64,000 nt of DNA from Coturnix japonica (GCF_001577835.2 NC_029516.1:63510534-63574533); one strand, 5' to 3'; positions 37,504 through 48,665 are shown, counted from the first letter of the stretch. The notes: generated from the sequence alone by a model not told the origin. A program made the numbers and translations.

Positions 37504-38210
37504 GTAAGAAAGTTTTCATGAACCACTTTGTAATTGCACTTGAGTATAATCGAATGCTTATTCAGTTTTATAGGTGCTCTCGTACTCTATAATTCAAATG
37601 TTAACTGTCTGAAGACAGTTACCTCTACCTACATAAAGTGTATCCTCCTAAAGCCTCTCTAATCTATATAAGCAGTCATACTAAGAAAAAGTTAAGTAAT
37701 AAATTTACTGCTAAAAGCTGTCTTTTAATTCCTCAAGAGAAGCACATTTAATCCGGTGGTTGTGCATGTTCTTCCCTACCATTTCTGTATTCTTCAGTAG
37801 TATTTGATCTCCATCTGGAGTTCTGTGCTTTTGCTTCTCTCTAAGGTCAGGAATGAAATCTAAGAGCTTATTCACCAAACTTTCTTATTTGGTTTGTTTG
37901 GGTTTACTGAAAGTTGTTCTCTTGAAACAGTGCTACTTTAAAGGCTTTCTGACTCTTGCAAAGGAGAAATCATATGCCATGAACTGTAAACCGTGGAGCT
38001 GCTTAACTGAATTCTAGTATTTACACTACACATGTCATTACCTTATTTAGGAAATACTAGAAGTCAGATGTTCAGTGGACAGATCTAGGTAGAACTCTAG
38101 TAAAATATTTCTCTGTGCCACTTAAAATGATGCAAAACTGCCATGTTCCTCAAACGAGAGGCAATCAACAGAATTGTGTGGGTTTTTCTCCCCTCTTCTC
38201 CCCCAGTGTA

Positions 38211-38255
38211 AGTCATAGAATCACAAGGTTGGGAAGGACCTACAACTGACTTGTT
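38211..38255 (-). repeat. Very short CR1 tail, inverted
   Basis: AGTCATAGAATCACAAGGTT then GGGAAGGACCT, the reverse complement of the last 40 or so bases of CR1. In intron 7 of PNPLA3. Confidence 0.8.
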
Positions 38256-38690
38256 AGGAGCATTTTCAGGGGGGAAAAGGCAAAAAAACATCTGTAATAT
38301 TATTCTATGTCTGCTTTCACTTCCATTGTGCTTTTCTTTTGTTCTTGTTTCCTCTCTCATGTAACATTTAAACTCACCAGGAAGTTTCTACTATGTAGAA
38401 AGAGGGCTTAAAGACAGGAATTTTTTGTAGTCTACCTAGAACTCGGTAGAATGCATATACTGGCCAGATACTCAGCGTAGTTTGGAGATGTAGTGTTATG
38501 TGCTGCTCTCCTTCTCTTTAGGTTGTAGAGAAGAGGTGAGTGAATTAGATGGAAATCTAGAGAGGTTTGTAGATCTGGAGATATTGGAGGGAGTTAACAC
38601 AGCTGCTGTTCTCTCCAAGCTGTTTTGTTGGATGCATTATATAGGAACATGAGCTCTGCTTACAAACTAACTTGTGTATTTTGATTGTAG

Positions 38691-38807
38691 GTTAGTAAAC
38701 TGGTTTCCTGACATGCCTGCTGATGTTCAATGGATGCAAGAACAACTTCTTCAGATTGCTGGTACAGTTTATTCCCAGGCAAAAAAGAGGCTGTTCTGTA
38801 CATCCAG
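38691..38807 (+). CDS. PNPLA3: PNPLA3 coding exon 8
   Basis: Encodes RLVNWFPDMPADVQWMQEQL then QIAGTVYSQAKKRLFCTS, matching human RLVTWLPDMPDDVLWLQ. Acceptor GATTGTAG, donor CCAG|GTAAAC. Confidence 0.95.
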
Positions 38808-40596
38808 GTAAACTGGTGTGCTGCTGCATGCAAATTATGTATTTTTAAAAGTGTTCTCTTAACAGAGCTTCAAGTACTAATAAGTTTCCCTCTTAAAAGG
38901 ATTTTATTTTCCCAAGAGTAGCATGAAATGGTGGTTCTTGCTTCTAACTCTTCTCTGCGTATGCTGTATGGAGTTCTTTGTAGTTCATCAGTGACTGCTG
39001 TGTGTTGCAGGCGAAGGGATGTTGCCTATTGGTAGACTTGTACTTTAAGGACTACTAGAGAGCAGTCGTTGGACTGAGAACAGATATCTTGTTTCTGCTC
39101 TGCTTACTAATAGTTAAAGCAATCAATGAGAAAAGAGGAGATGGTTGCTCAGAAGTTGTAAATCAGTGTAGCACTTAAGAACTGGAAGATGTTGAGAGCA
39201 AAACTGAATTTTTAGGAATCTAGCCAGGGCCCCTTGTTAGAGTATAAAACCAAAAACAATAAAAAAGCCCCACACAGACTAATATGAAGGTAAGGTAGCT
39301 AGAAGAAAACTAAGACAAACTTCCATATTTCCATACAGAGAGATAAGGACACTCTATTTCCATGGAAGAGACCTCTTGTGTAACCTAGTTGTAACTAGGT
39401 TAATTATGCTTCTATCAAATTGGTATGGGATTTAACCTTCCTGACTTACTACTTCTGTTAGTCTTCGTAGCACTGTGTATATGCAGGAATCAGTGACAAC
39501 TTGCCCTGGTATGAATCTAAGACCTGTTGCTGAGGAGTTTAGTGTTTGCCCAGGGATCTTGAAGAACTACATAATGATGACAGCCCACATTTTCCATTTA
39601 AAATAGACTTGTTGCTGTAACAGTGAGCTGAACAGACGTGTCAGCGTAGAACTGGTTTTTGTAGGCTGCTACAAATGGCTGAACATCTGCCTGTTGATGG
39701 AAAGTAGTGAATGACTCCTTTGTTTTGGTTGGCATGTAGCTTTTGCTTGACCTGGTAAACTGTGTTTATCTCAATACACAAGCTCTCATACATTTATCTC
39801 TCTACTTTCTTTCAACCATCCGCAGTTAGTGGCTGTGTAGTACTTGTCTGCCTCCTGGGGTTAAAGCACAGCAATGATTGCTACCCACAGAACCATTTTC
39901 ACTGTCAAACTCTGCCGTTTTCTGAAGCCTTTCTTTAAATGGGTTTCCCCTTCAGATAGCTAGGTCCTATGGCTACATATGTAGAATCCCATGCTATAGG
40001 TGACTCTGTGGACTTGTACTATGATTCATTATCCTTCAAGAACATATTGCTGCTTTACTGAAATATGGGGAGTTTGTTTAGAGGGGAGTGAATGATGATA
40101 TTCTGTTTGTTTTTTTTCTTTGTTACCCTAAAGGCACTGCGAGGGAGAGAGAACTTTAAGGAGGAAAAAAAAAAAAACCCCACAACCTGAGCACTGTCTT
40201 TCCTGGTGAATGTTGAGACCGTGCTTGTTAATGTCCAGTAATTGCTATGATTCATGAGTGCATGGCCAGGGGAGATCAGAACTATCCAAGTGGTAGTGCA
40301 CCAATTGGGTTTCCCCTTCTAAACATATTGGAAATAGTGTGGTGACTTGTAATGTATGAATTTTATGTATACGTCTAAAGGACATCACACAATGGTAGGA
40401 TTCTTTTCTTCTATATAAGGTTGTTTTAAGATCTTTTTCCATCTGTTCTGTGTCTGAACTCGTTACATACATTTAGAGCTAACCTTTTTCTTATAGTGTT
40501 CTTTGTCATGAAGATTCCCTGTAAGAAATCAGAATGTTAAGAGAGACATAGTTGAAATGCCACTGATTTTTATGTTTATTATTGTTTCTTAAACAG
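38808..40596 (+). other. PNPLA3 intron 8
   Basis: Unremarkable AT-rich sequence except for the decayed copy of exon 4 (39480-39600), annotated separately, and short homopolymer runs near 40110 and 40168. Confidence 0.75.
39480..39600 (+). pseudogene. Decayed duplicate of PNPLA3 exon 4 in intron 8
   Basis: Starts after a TTCGTAG acceptor-like site and aligns base for base with exon 4 (33059 onward). The best block, GGAATCAGTGACAACTTGCC, is identical. TATGAAT-TAAGA follows, then TGCTG-GGAGT and ATAATGATGAC matching exon 4's GAAATGAACG. In the exon 4 frame it reads HCVYAGISDNLPWYESKTCC then stop. The catalytic Asp codon GAT is TAT (Tyr), the second Gly of DGG's counterpart is kept, and about 17 bases (exon 4's ATCACCATTTCACC region) are missing. 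It cannot encode a working segment. I saw no copies of exons 3 or 5 beside it. Confidence 0.85.
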
Positions 40597-40885
40597 GAAA
40601 GACAGTTACACACCACTGAGACTGAGTCAGACTGCCCCATCTACTGTGGAATTTCGTTCTTCATACTGCCATCTTAAAATGCCTCATTCTTCTGCAGATA
40701 TTGAAACCTGGCTCTGGGAATCTTCATGTTACATGGACTCGGTTATGAAACATACTTCTAAGACAAAGGAGCAGTCAGTCTTAAGCTCCTATCCTAATTT
40801 TCTCCCAAATTCTGATGAGTCTGGTTTGGAAATAGATTTTGACTCTTCTTCAGAGTCAAGTTTCCAAACTGCTCCAGAATATTAA
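40597..40885 (+). CDS. PNPLA3: PNPLA3 coding exon 9 (terminal)
   Basis: Final 97 codons including the TAA stop. This tail has little similarity to the mammalian end. It is Ser/Thr-rich and finishes with an acidic-serine stretch (EIDFDSSSESSFQTAPEY) that looks like a casein-kinase-2 type substrate. Acceptor TTAAACAG, phase 2, in frame with exon 8. Confidence 0.88.
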
Positions 40886-42640
40886 TTTGGAAATAGATTC
40901 CACAGCTTCCAAAATTCCAGTTTGGCAGAGAAATTTAAATCCCAAAGGACTGAAAGTCACTTTGTTTATTGCCAATAAGTCTTGGAAAAATGTTTACAGC
41001 TTCCTGAGAAATCTGCCTTTGGAATTCTGCTGTTTTATGGATCATTGAAACAGTGGCTGCTATAGGAAGTGACGGACTACGTGTCTGTCAAAGCATCAGC
41101 TCAGTAAACTATAGTAAGGTTTGTAGTAAACAGCGTCTTTCTGGAAATGAGATTTTGTTTTTTAAATCTGCTTTCAGGACTAAAGTGTAAATTCTGTAAA
41201 CATCTTGTTAAACAAACATTGATAACAAAAGCTTTTTAAAAACATAATTCCTGATAATGTGTTTTAGGTTTACTTTTATAGCACTTAATGAATTTGAATT
41301 TGTACTTCATAAAGGGAAATACACACTTGTGCTTTTTAGTGGCTTCCCATGTCTGTATGCCTTATGTTAAACATACTGTTCTATTTATGGGACAGTTGTC
41401 TGCATGAGATAATGTAGGAACAGTGTTAATCTATGTTTTTGTCCATATTGCATAGTTGATATGACTGCTTGGGTTCCTCTGTGACTCTTCTCCTTCTTAA
41501 ACACTTCAGTGAAAAAAGTCATGAGAACTGGGATGCTTTCACCTCAGATGTAATCATGTACAGTTTCAGTGACTTCATAGGACTTCTGTGCGCTCAGTAA
41601 GAGCTTAATACTTGACTAAGTATTGAAAGGTAGGTTAAAATAGCAGTTGCGAATAGTAATTTTAGGTGTTAAACTTTATGGCAGATAGGAACATACTTCA
41701 GTGTATATTGAGTGGTGGCTAATGTTTTGGTCTTCTCTCTAATTGCTGCCCAATCATTCTTGATCCATTTATATCACTTCTAGCTCAGGACATTTTTCTG
41801 CTCTTCCTTCACTTTCCTTTCGCTGGAAGTGAGTTGGGGGGGGGAAGAAAAAAAAGGTTCCTTTCTGGCTCTGAGAGGCCTGGCAGCCCAAGGAGAGCTT
41901 TCCAAGACAAAGCAAATCTGTAAGACTTGGTATGAAATGGCAGTATCCAGGCCTTGTGCCAAGGGTCTCAAATAATGGGTTGGAAGTGGACCAAATTGCA
42001 TCTGTATTGAGTGATAAGGGCTGTAAACACTTCCCTCAATGAAGGTTCTGTGTAAATGTTAGAAAGATGATGCATCAGTGTGTGAATACTTCAGAAGTAG
42101 TACCTGTTGAGATGAATTACCATCCTGCTGTTTTAGTATCGTGTTTGTTTCCTTTTGAAGTGGAAGGAAGCAGTTCTGTCTTTGGAGGTCAGGTTGCCAC
42201 ATGCTTGCAGCAGGTGCATGGTGTTTGCAGGCTTCATATGTGTGGATATCTCTTTCATGGAGTGGGAGCTCAGGGGGAGCACCGTGGTGTGGGAGGAGCA
42301 GGGCTAACAGGTATGTGAGGGAGAGAGAAGGGGATGTTTCCTTCAGGAGTGTCACTGTGGGTACATAAAGGTTTCCAAGGAGCAAGTGTTGCTGCATCGG
42401 ACCAGTCTTAGAGCAGTTTTTCAGCTGCCATTCCCCTCAGCTTCAAGTACTAAATAATAGTAAAGCATGAAAATGACGTTTTGTTTGGGGGCCAAACAGC
42501 TCCACTGTCACGTTGTTGTTACGGACACCGGGTGCTATTCTACTTTACCTGTTCAGTTCCTGTCTCAAATAGAAACATTATTAAAACCACCGTTAAATGA
42601 TGAAATGTCGGCTTTGGTGCCTCCATAAGTTACTTCACGC
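40886..42640 (+). other. PNPLA3 3' UTR and flank
   Basis: Begins as the 3' UTR of PNPLA3. No AATAAA was seen; the only near-standard signal noticed is ATTAAA at 42580-42585, close to the SAMM50 promoter. No gene or repeat family recognised. Confidence 0.55.
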
Positions 42641-43130
42641 TCCCACTCCTCTCCGCCACACCCCGTCCCAGGAGCGCCACCCCGACTTCCGTCCCAGCTG
42701 TTCCGCTTCCGGGCACCGCCCCTTCCTCTTCCGTCGCCCAACGGGCTCTGGGCCGGGGCTTCCTGTCATGGCCGTGTCCGTGCTGCGATCTTGAACGCAG
42801 TGGTCCCGCGCCTGCCGCCGCCGAGCGCCCGCCAGCCCGCGTCACCATGGGCACCGTGCACGCCCGGGTGGGTGAGCGCCGCGCTGGGGGGAGAGGAAAG
42901 GAGAGGGGAAGACGGGCCTGTGGGGAACGGCCTTGGGGCCTTGCTCTTCCGGCGACCTTCGAGCGGGTCGCAGTAGCGGCACCCATGTATGGAGCGGCCG
43001 AGATCGTCTCTGGGCGCTGCCATCCTTCTCGCTCGCTGGGTCTGACCATGGTGGTTTTGGTGCGGGCGGCCCTCGGTCTCTGCTCGGCCGTGCCGCCGGG
43101 TGGGAGGTAGGCGGGCCGCGAAGGAGTCGG
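42640..43130 (+). promoter_or_regulatory. CpG island promoter of SAMM50 with ETS sites
   Basis: GC-rich block around SAMM50 exon 1. Three CTTCCG cores (42686-42691, 42706-42711, 42728-42733; the middle one within the full CCGGAAG on the minus strand) lie 110-165 bases before the ATG. Clusters of ETS/GABP sites are typical of promoters of nuclear genes for mitochondrial proteins. No TATA box. Open frames on the minus strand here are composition artefacts. Confidence 0.75.
42847..42867 (+). CDS. SAMM50: SAMM50 coding exon 1
   Basis: Seven codons MGTVHAR, identical to human. Phase 0 at the donor CGG|GTGGGT. Start context CACCATGG. Confidence 0.95.
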
Positions 43131-43292
43131 GCCGTATCGGCGGACAAGGTGGGAGAGGCTGGCGGTGCTGCTGGCTGTATCGCAAAGAAATCAGAGTAGA
43201 TCGGCATCGTGCTTGGTAAAACGTGAAGTGCTTTTTGCTGAAGCTGCTTTCCCCTTAGAGTAGCCATGGGAAGCCAACCTCGAGGACAATAC

Positions 43293-43605
43293 GGTGTGGA
43301 ATCACAGAGTGCCCCAGGTTGGAAGGGGACCCTCAGGGATCATCGAGTCCAACCCCTGTCTCCACACAGGGTCATTCCAGTCCAAACTCTGTGTCTCAGA
43401 GCGTTGTCCAAACATTCCTTGAATTCTGGCAACCGCTGCCCTGTACCACGCTCCAACTTGTGACCAAGTTCAGTCCATTCCAGGGACTGACCACTCTGTG
43501 GAGAAGAGCATTGCTAACCAGGTGTGGTCATTGAGCAGACAGCCTATCTGGAGCACGGAGCTCATCTGGGAGGGGGTTCTCCAGACCCCAGGCCCATCCT
43601 TCTCC
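43293..43605 (-). repeat. CR1 LINE fragment, inverted
   Basis: GTGGAATCACAGAGTGCCCC, then TTGGAAGGGGACC, ATCGAGTCCAACCCCTG and CCATTCCAGGGACTGACCA. Reverse complement of a CR1 3' region, in SAMM50 intron 1. Confidence 0.9.
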
Positions 43606-43759
43606 ACACACCTATTGACTACAAAGCAGGCTTTTACATGGCACTTAATTAACTGAGGAACACATTTCTGCAGAGGACTCTCATGGTTCCAGAGTGTCTA
43701 ATTGCCACAACTAACTTAATCTCTATTTTAACATTTTTCTCATATTCTTAGTTTTGTAT

Positions 43760-43945
43760 TCATAGAGTCAAAGAATGTTTTGGATTCAAAGGGACCTTAA
43801 GCCCACACAGCTTAAACCCCGTGCTGCAGGCAAGGCTACCATTCACCAGCTGAGCTGCCCAGGGCCCCATCCATCCTGGCTTCTTGATTTCTGTCAGATA
43901 TGGGGCACCACAGCTTCTCTGGACAGCTATGCCAGGTCCTCACCA
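43760..43945 (-). repeat. CR1 LINE fragment, inverted
   Basis: TCATAGAGTCAAAGAATGTT, TTCAAAGGGACCTTAAGCC, then CCCAGGGCCCCATCCATCCT and GGGGCACCACAGCTTCTC. A different CR1 subfamily from the one 150 bases to its left. Confidence 0.9.
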
Positions 43946-44774
43946 TTTGACTCTATTCATCTGCAGTATGTATTGCTACACAGCGTTATGTGGTTGCAAA
44001 CTGGAGAGGACTGCTTGTTTTTGTAACTTAATTCTGATGTGTAACAGCAGTTTATTACCCTAGTGCTCCTTAAATAATTTAGCATGTGCTATATTAGTGA
44101 CTTAAGACTAAAAGTGGATTTACTGAGTTACCCAACTCTGACCTCTGCTTCTGCAGGTAACCCTGCCTTCACTCATGCTTGAATCTGTCATCTTGTGATA
44201 AGAGTCTGACTTTAGGACTCCCTCAGGTGTGGTAAATAAAGCCATATTCTTTAGAATTAGCCATTCTAATTAAAACGTTCACCTTGAAAGCTTTGATGGC
44301 TGGGACCTGAACATCATATGGAGGGATACTTTTAAATAATATTGAAATACAAAAGCATAGAGGTATATGTAAAGTGAAATAGCGCACTGAAAACACCTTT
44401 TTTTCTTCATTATTCATCATTCACACTCCTCCCAAAAACCCAGACAAAGTATTGGCTCCCTGATAAAAAGAATAAAATGTTCATGTTTAACACAGAAGGC
44501 GTGCTTTAAAAGTAAGGTTATTCTTGGAAGAGCTAAGATTGTTTCTTTTGAGTGACTATTTGAAGAGTTTTAAGATATTTGGCTTTCACTAAAATAGACA
44601 GCAGACACGTAGGTAACAAGTGTGCTGGTAACTCCCCCCATTTAATGGTTCTTTTCAGTCTTTTTACCCATGACCTGTTGAGCCCAGAGTCAGGAACGGT
44701 CACCTTTCTCCTTTGCAGAAGACAACTTACAAACCAAATCCTTCATTAAAGGCCAGTTATTTGTGTCCTTCCAG

Positions 44775-44885
44775 AGTTTGGAGCCCCTTCCAGCAAGCGG
44801 GCCGGATTTTGGGGCCTTGGGAGAAGAACCTGAATTGGTTGAAGTCGAGCCTGAAGCCAAGCAGGAAATTCTTGAAAACAAAGAT
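44775..44885 (+). CDS. SAMM50: SAMM50 coding exon 2
   Basis: [20 protein letters not shown] then [17 protein letters not shown], an acidic N-terminal segment facing the intermembrane space. Acceptor CTTCCAG, donor GAT|GTGAGT. Confidence 0.96.
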
Positions 44886-45469
44886 GTGAGTCCCCAGGCA
44901 ACATCCTGGGTTTTTTTCTTAACAGGTGCTGCTCTTCACCATCCCTCATAAGAAGTAACCTCATCTGTGGTGCTGTTTAGTGTTGAACCATGCAACTGCC
45001 CTTAATCTGCTTGGGTGCAGTGTTGGCCACATTTGAGTAAACTGCCACCTCGTGAATTGTGTTGCTGTGGTAAATGCTAACTGCAGAGTATCTCTTTGGC
45101 CCATACTATGTTTAACCTTGCTAGATGGAAGAGGTATCATGCATTATCTTTGTTTCTATATAATTAACCTTTGCTTTATACTATAGTCTCTTTTATACAG
45201 TTTTAATAGTTTGAATACTTATAATTTGTGGCATTGTGTTGTTTGGTTTTAACTCTTTCCATATGTGTAGCAGATAAAACACATGGCTAGCTACAGCTAC
45301 CTACCTATGCTGTCTGAAATGTGTAAATATTTTGATGTGATTTCTGTGATGACTTATTTGTTCATCTAACACCTATGAAATCCCAGGAACTATCTCTTCA
45401 GCTTGAAACAGTGCTAGATTTCGTATAAGCATAGGAAGTTATGCACAAATTTGACAAGAACTTCTTTAG

Positions 45470-45656
45470 GTGAGGATGATGGAGCACTGGAACAGGCTGC
45501 CCACAGGGGTTGTGGAGGCTCTTCTGGAGATATTCAAGACTCACCTGGATGCCTACCTGTGTGACCTGGTGTAAGGAACCTGCTTTGGCAGGGGGGTTGG
45601 ACTTGATGATCTTTGGAGGTCCCTTCCAGCCCCTACAGTTCTGTGATACTGTGATT
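45470..45656 (+). repeat. CR1 LINE 3' fragment
   Basis: GGAGCACTGGAACAGGCTGC, then GGGGTTGTGGAGGCTC, GGGGGGTTGGACTTGATGAT and the tail TTCTGTGATACTGTGATT. In SAMM50 intron 2. Confidence 0.93.
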
Positions 45657-45885
45657 AGAGCCTTCTTCTTTTCTCTTGTTAGAGGAACAATTCTCCAGAA
45701 TTGTAGGCAGCACTGATTTCTTATAATGTAGGTTAGCATGTAGGAATCTTTGGGTTTTTCATTTGGACAACAGTATGGGTGATTTTATGTAGGTTTGTGT
45801 GTGTGTGTTTATTTTATGTGTAGATGGTTTTGATACTCGTTAGATGCAAATCCAGTGTTTGTGTTTAAACATGGGTTGCATTTAG

Positions 45886-45987
45886 GTGGTTGTTCAGCAC
45901 GTGCATTTCGATGGACTTGGAAGGACCAAAGATGACATTATCATGTATGAAATCGCAGATGTTTTCAAGGCTAAAAATCTCATTGAT
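45886..45987 (+). CDS. SAMM50: SAMM50 coding exon 3
   Basis: [18 protein letters not shown] then [16 protein letters not shown], the first part of the POTRA domain. Acceptor TTTAG, donor GAT|GTAAGT. Confidence 0.97.
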
Positions 45988-46945
45988 GTAAGTACCGTGG
46001 TGAATAACAAACCTACTGTTTAAATATTCAGGTCATGATTTTCTCTCTCTATTTGCCTGCATTGGGCTGCGCTTTTCAGACACGAGGCAACTTTGCCAGT
46101 TTTTGTAATGATTTTGAATTTATCAAATGGAAGCCAAACTGAAACATACAGTACTGGTAGATACTGTATTTTCTGATGTTTTCAGCTCAAAGGTATTGAG
46201 AGATGGCAGACAGCACTCTGAGATATTTTCAGGTTCACCATTCCTGTTTGAGAATTGCTAATTCCACAGGTGAAACTTTCAGTTAATTTCCTTAAGAAAA
46301 GTGCTCAGCACAAATGACCAGTGCCTATAATGTGGCTGCCAGGAATTGTCTTCCTCTGGCTGTATAGGGCAATTGCCCACGTAGTCCAAATTCTTCTTTT
46401 GTATGCAGTTTCTTTGCATATTTCCCCCTGTAGCACTTGGTTACACTGCTGAATTTGTCATGAAATTCACAGAGCTTTATCTCCAGATAGGGTAGAAATA
46501 GTACATGTGTGAAATCAACATGCAAACCATGCATGCTACCTATTTATTTGGGGCATGCCTGCTTTCAGAACAGTAAAAAATGGAATCAAAACTTTTACCC
46601 ATAAACTAGTTTAGATTTAAGTGGATTAATGTGTTTGTATTTGTTTTTTTGTCAAAAGCATGGGCCCAGTAAATAGGTGTATAAGTTCTAAGTACTGAAA
46701 CCAATTTGAATAATAGGTTTAAGCATCTGAACAGTTAGGTTGCAGGCTTGGTAGGAAATCTAGCCGGATGCTCTGAGTTTAATTTCTTTATGGATTTGAG
46801 TGTTAAAGTAGTTGTGATCTGTTTTGAAAGCACGTATATGTCTTTGTATATGTAATCTGTGAATACTGCGTGACTTAGCAGCATCTTAACAATTTCATCC
46901 TAGTTATTTTCAGTAAGATGAAAGACTGAGCTATTTATCCTATAG

Positions 46946-47033
46946 GTGATGAGAAAATCCCATGAAGCTCGTGAAAAGTTGCTTCGTCTAGGAATTTTTA
47001 GACAAGTAGAGGTTCTGATTGATACCTGTCAAG
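46946..47033 (+). CDS. SAMM50: SAMM50 coding exon 4
   Basis: [18 protein letters not shown] then [11 protein letters not shown] plus one base, the helical middle of POTRA. Acceptor TATAG, donor CAAG|GTACGT. Confidence 0.97.
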
Positions 47034-47249
47034 GTACGTATTGCCTCAGTAACCCTCAGCTGTTTTACATAAACTTCTATAATGCACATTTCCGTGTGTG
47101 ACAGGTTGGATTGTTTTTGTTTATATAATTTACAAAGCTCCCTCATATACCTTTGTATATTTTATGTGAAAACATAGGTGTTCTATGCATGAGTGTGTGT
47201 CTACATCCACAATCTATATGAAAGTGATGTATTCACATCCAAGCACACA

Positions 47250-47620
47250 TACAGATTAGACAGCAGATGGCTTGAGAGCAGCCCTGAGGAGGATTTAGGG
47301 ATGTCAGTTGATGAAAGATACATCATGAGCCGGCAGTGTGCATTTGCAGCCCAGAAGGCCAACCATATCCTGGGTTGCATGGAAAGGGTGACCAGCAGGT
47401 CAAGGGAAGTGAAGAAATTACTTACTGTGACAGTGGTGAGACACTGGAACAGGTTGCCCAGAGAGGTTGTGGATGCCCCCTCCCTGGCATTGAAAGCCAG
47501 GCTGGATAGGGCTCTGAGCAACCTGGTCTAGATGGAGGTGTCCCTGCCTATAGCAGGGGGTTGGAACTAGGTGATCTAAAAGCTCCTTTCCAACCCAAAC
47601 CATGCTATGATTCTGTGATT
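47250..47620 (+). repeat. CR1 LINE 3' fragment, longer copy
   Basis: Reaches further into the 3' end of CR1 ORF2 and its UTR than the other copies: GGCTTGAGAGCAGCCCTGAG, CAGAAGGCCAACCATATCCT, GTGGTGAGACACTGGAACAG, ending ATGATTCTGTGATT. The minus-strand open frames over it are shadows. Confidence 0.95.
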
Positions 47621-48240
47621 CGTTGTGACTGCATGTGTGTGTATGTGTGTAACTCTTACTTGAATACATGCAAAAATGAGTTAACTACCAACACTAAAAT
47701 AGTCATGGTGCACCTGCCATAATCCAGATTTTCAGAGGAATAAACACTTGAGGTAAAGCTTGAAAATGCCTTCTATGCTTTCATGTTACAGGTGGCTTAT
47801 TAATCAATTTGTTTGTGCTTAGTAGAGTTACTAGTAGTTGTATCAGTGCTTCTAATTAAAAATGACCTTATAAGATACATGGGGCAGCTGAGTGTGTGCA
47901 GGTTCCTCATTAAGGCTCATTTTGCATTTTCTGCCTTGTGGTTGCTTTGCAAACTTGCCAGTATTCTTTCCAGCAAGAGAAAGGTACACTATTGAGAAGG
48001 AAGAGCACTGCAGCCCCACAGGCTGTTAGCAATGGGTTGCTGTCCCAGCTGCTTCAAGCAGAATTAGGTACCCTTGACATCTGTGTTTTGGAACAGCTGC
48101 TACATCCAGAGCCCAAGGGGAACCAGTCAGTTTCTGTTGTTTGGCATTTAGCTGTGAAGTGCTGGGAGCTCTGCTCTGGTGACAGCATTCCTCTTGCCAT
48201 GTATGGACCACTGTATGAAATTCTGTATGCACACACAAAT

Positions 48241-48665
48241 GACATAGAATTGTAGAATATCCTGAGTTGAAAGGTACACATGTGAGCCATTGAGTCCAAC
48301 TCCTGGCTTATCACTCAGAAACCAAACCCTATGTCTGAAAATGACCAAACACTTAAATTCCTCTCACCATGAGGCCATGCCCACTGCCCTGGGCAGCCTG
48401 TTCCAAGGCCCAACCACCCTGTGGTGCAGACCCTTTCCCTCACCCCCAGCTGCCCCTCCCCTGGCACAGCTCCGTGCTGTTCCCTCGGGCCCTGTCGCTG
48501 TCACACAGAGCAGAGCTCAGTGCTGTCCCTCTGCTCCCTGTGAGAAGCTGCAGTCGCCATCAGGCCTCCATCAGCTCCTCTGCTCTTGAGCACACCAAGG
48601 GACCACAGCTGCTCCTATATGTCTTGCCCTCCAGACCCTTCTCCATCTTTTTACCAAACTGTTTT
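48241..48665 (-). repeat. CR1 LINE 3' fragment, inverted
   Basis: ACATAGAATTGTAGAATATC, TTGAGTCCAACTCCTGGC, CTGGGCAGCCTGTTCCAAGG, GCTCCTCTGCTCTTGAGC. Inverted partner of the CR1 at 47250-47620 in the same intron. Confidence 0.93.

Larger units (their letters stand above)
33269..38690 (+). other. PNPLA3 introns 4-7
   Basis: Introns at 33269-34349, 34411-36167, 36384-37370 and 37504-38690. Unique-looking AT-rich sequence apart from a 45-base CR1 tail at 38211-38255. Open frames at 33893-34198 and elsewhere have no recognised similarity. Confidence 0.75.
25365..40885 (+). other. PNPLA3: PNPLA3 gene (coding span, 9 exons, 503 aa)
   Basis: Patatin-like phospholipase domain protein of the adiponutrin/ATGL family, acting on lipid-droplet and membrane acylglycerols. 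The nine exons sum to 1512 bases with all phases compatible, giving 503 residues (human PNPLA3 481, ATGL 504, as I recall). Visible parts: oxyanion-hole motif GCGFLG at residues 14-19, nucleophile elbow GASAG with Ser47, and the catalytic-dyad Asp166 in DGGISDN. A conserved hydrophobic segment at about 340-390 (FPVRVISYLMLPYTLPVES, LVNWFPDMP) corresponds to the lipid-droplet region of the family. The tail from about 408 is divergent and Ser/acidic-rich. The call PNPLA3 rather than PNPLA2 rests mainly on synteny with SAMM50 and PARVB. The start ATG has G at -3. No convincing polyadenylation signal was found before an ATTAAA at 42580. Confidence 0.93.
42868..44774 (+). other. SAMM50 intron 1
   Basis: The first 250 bases belong to the CpG island. 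Two inverted CR1 pieces (43293-43605 and 43760-43945) follow. The rest is unrecognised AT-rich sequence. Confidence 0.8.
44886..46945 (+). other. SAMM50 introns 2 and 3
   Basis: Intron 2 (44886-45885) holds one forward CR1 (45470-45656). Intron 3 (45988-46945) has no repeat or exon that I recognise. Confidence 0.75.

Noticed and set aside
42630-43267. Overlapping minus-strand frames at the SAMM50 promoter
   Set aside because: Same CpG-island artefact; several frames are open at once and none has domain-like sequence.
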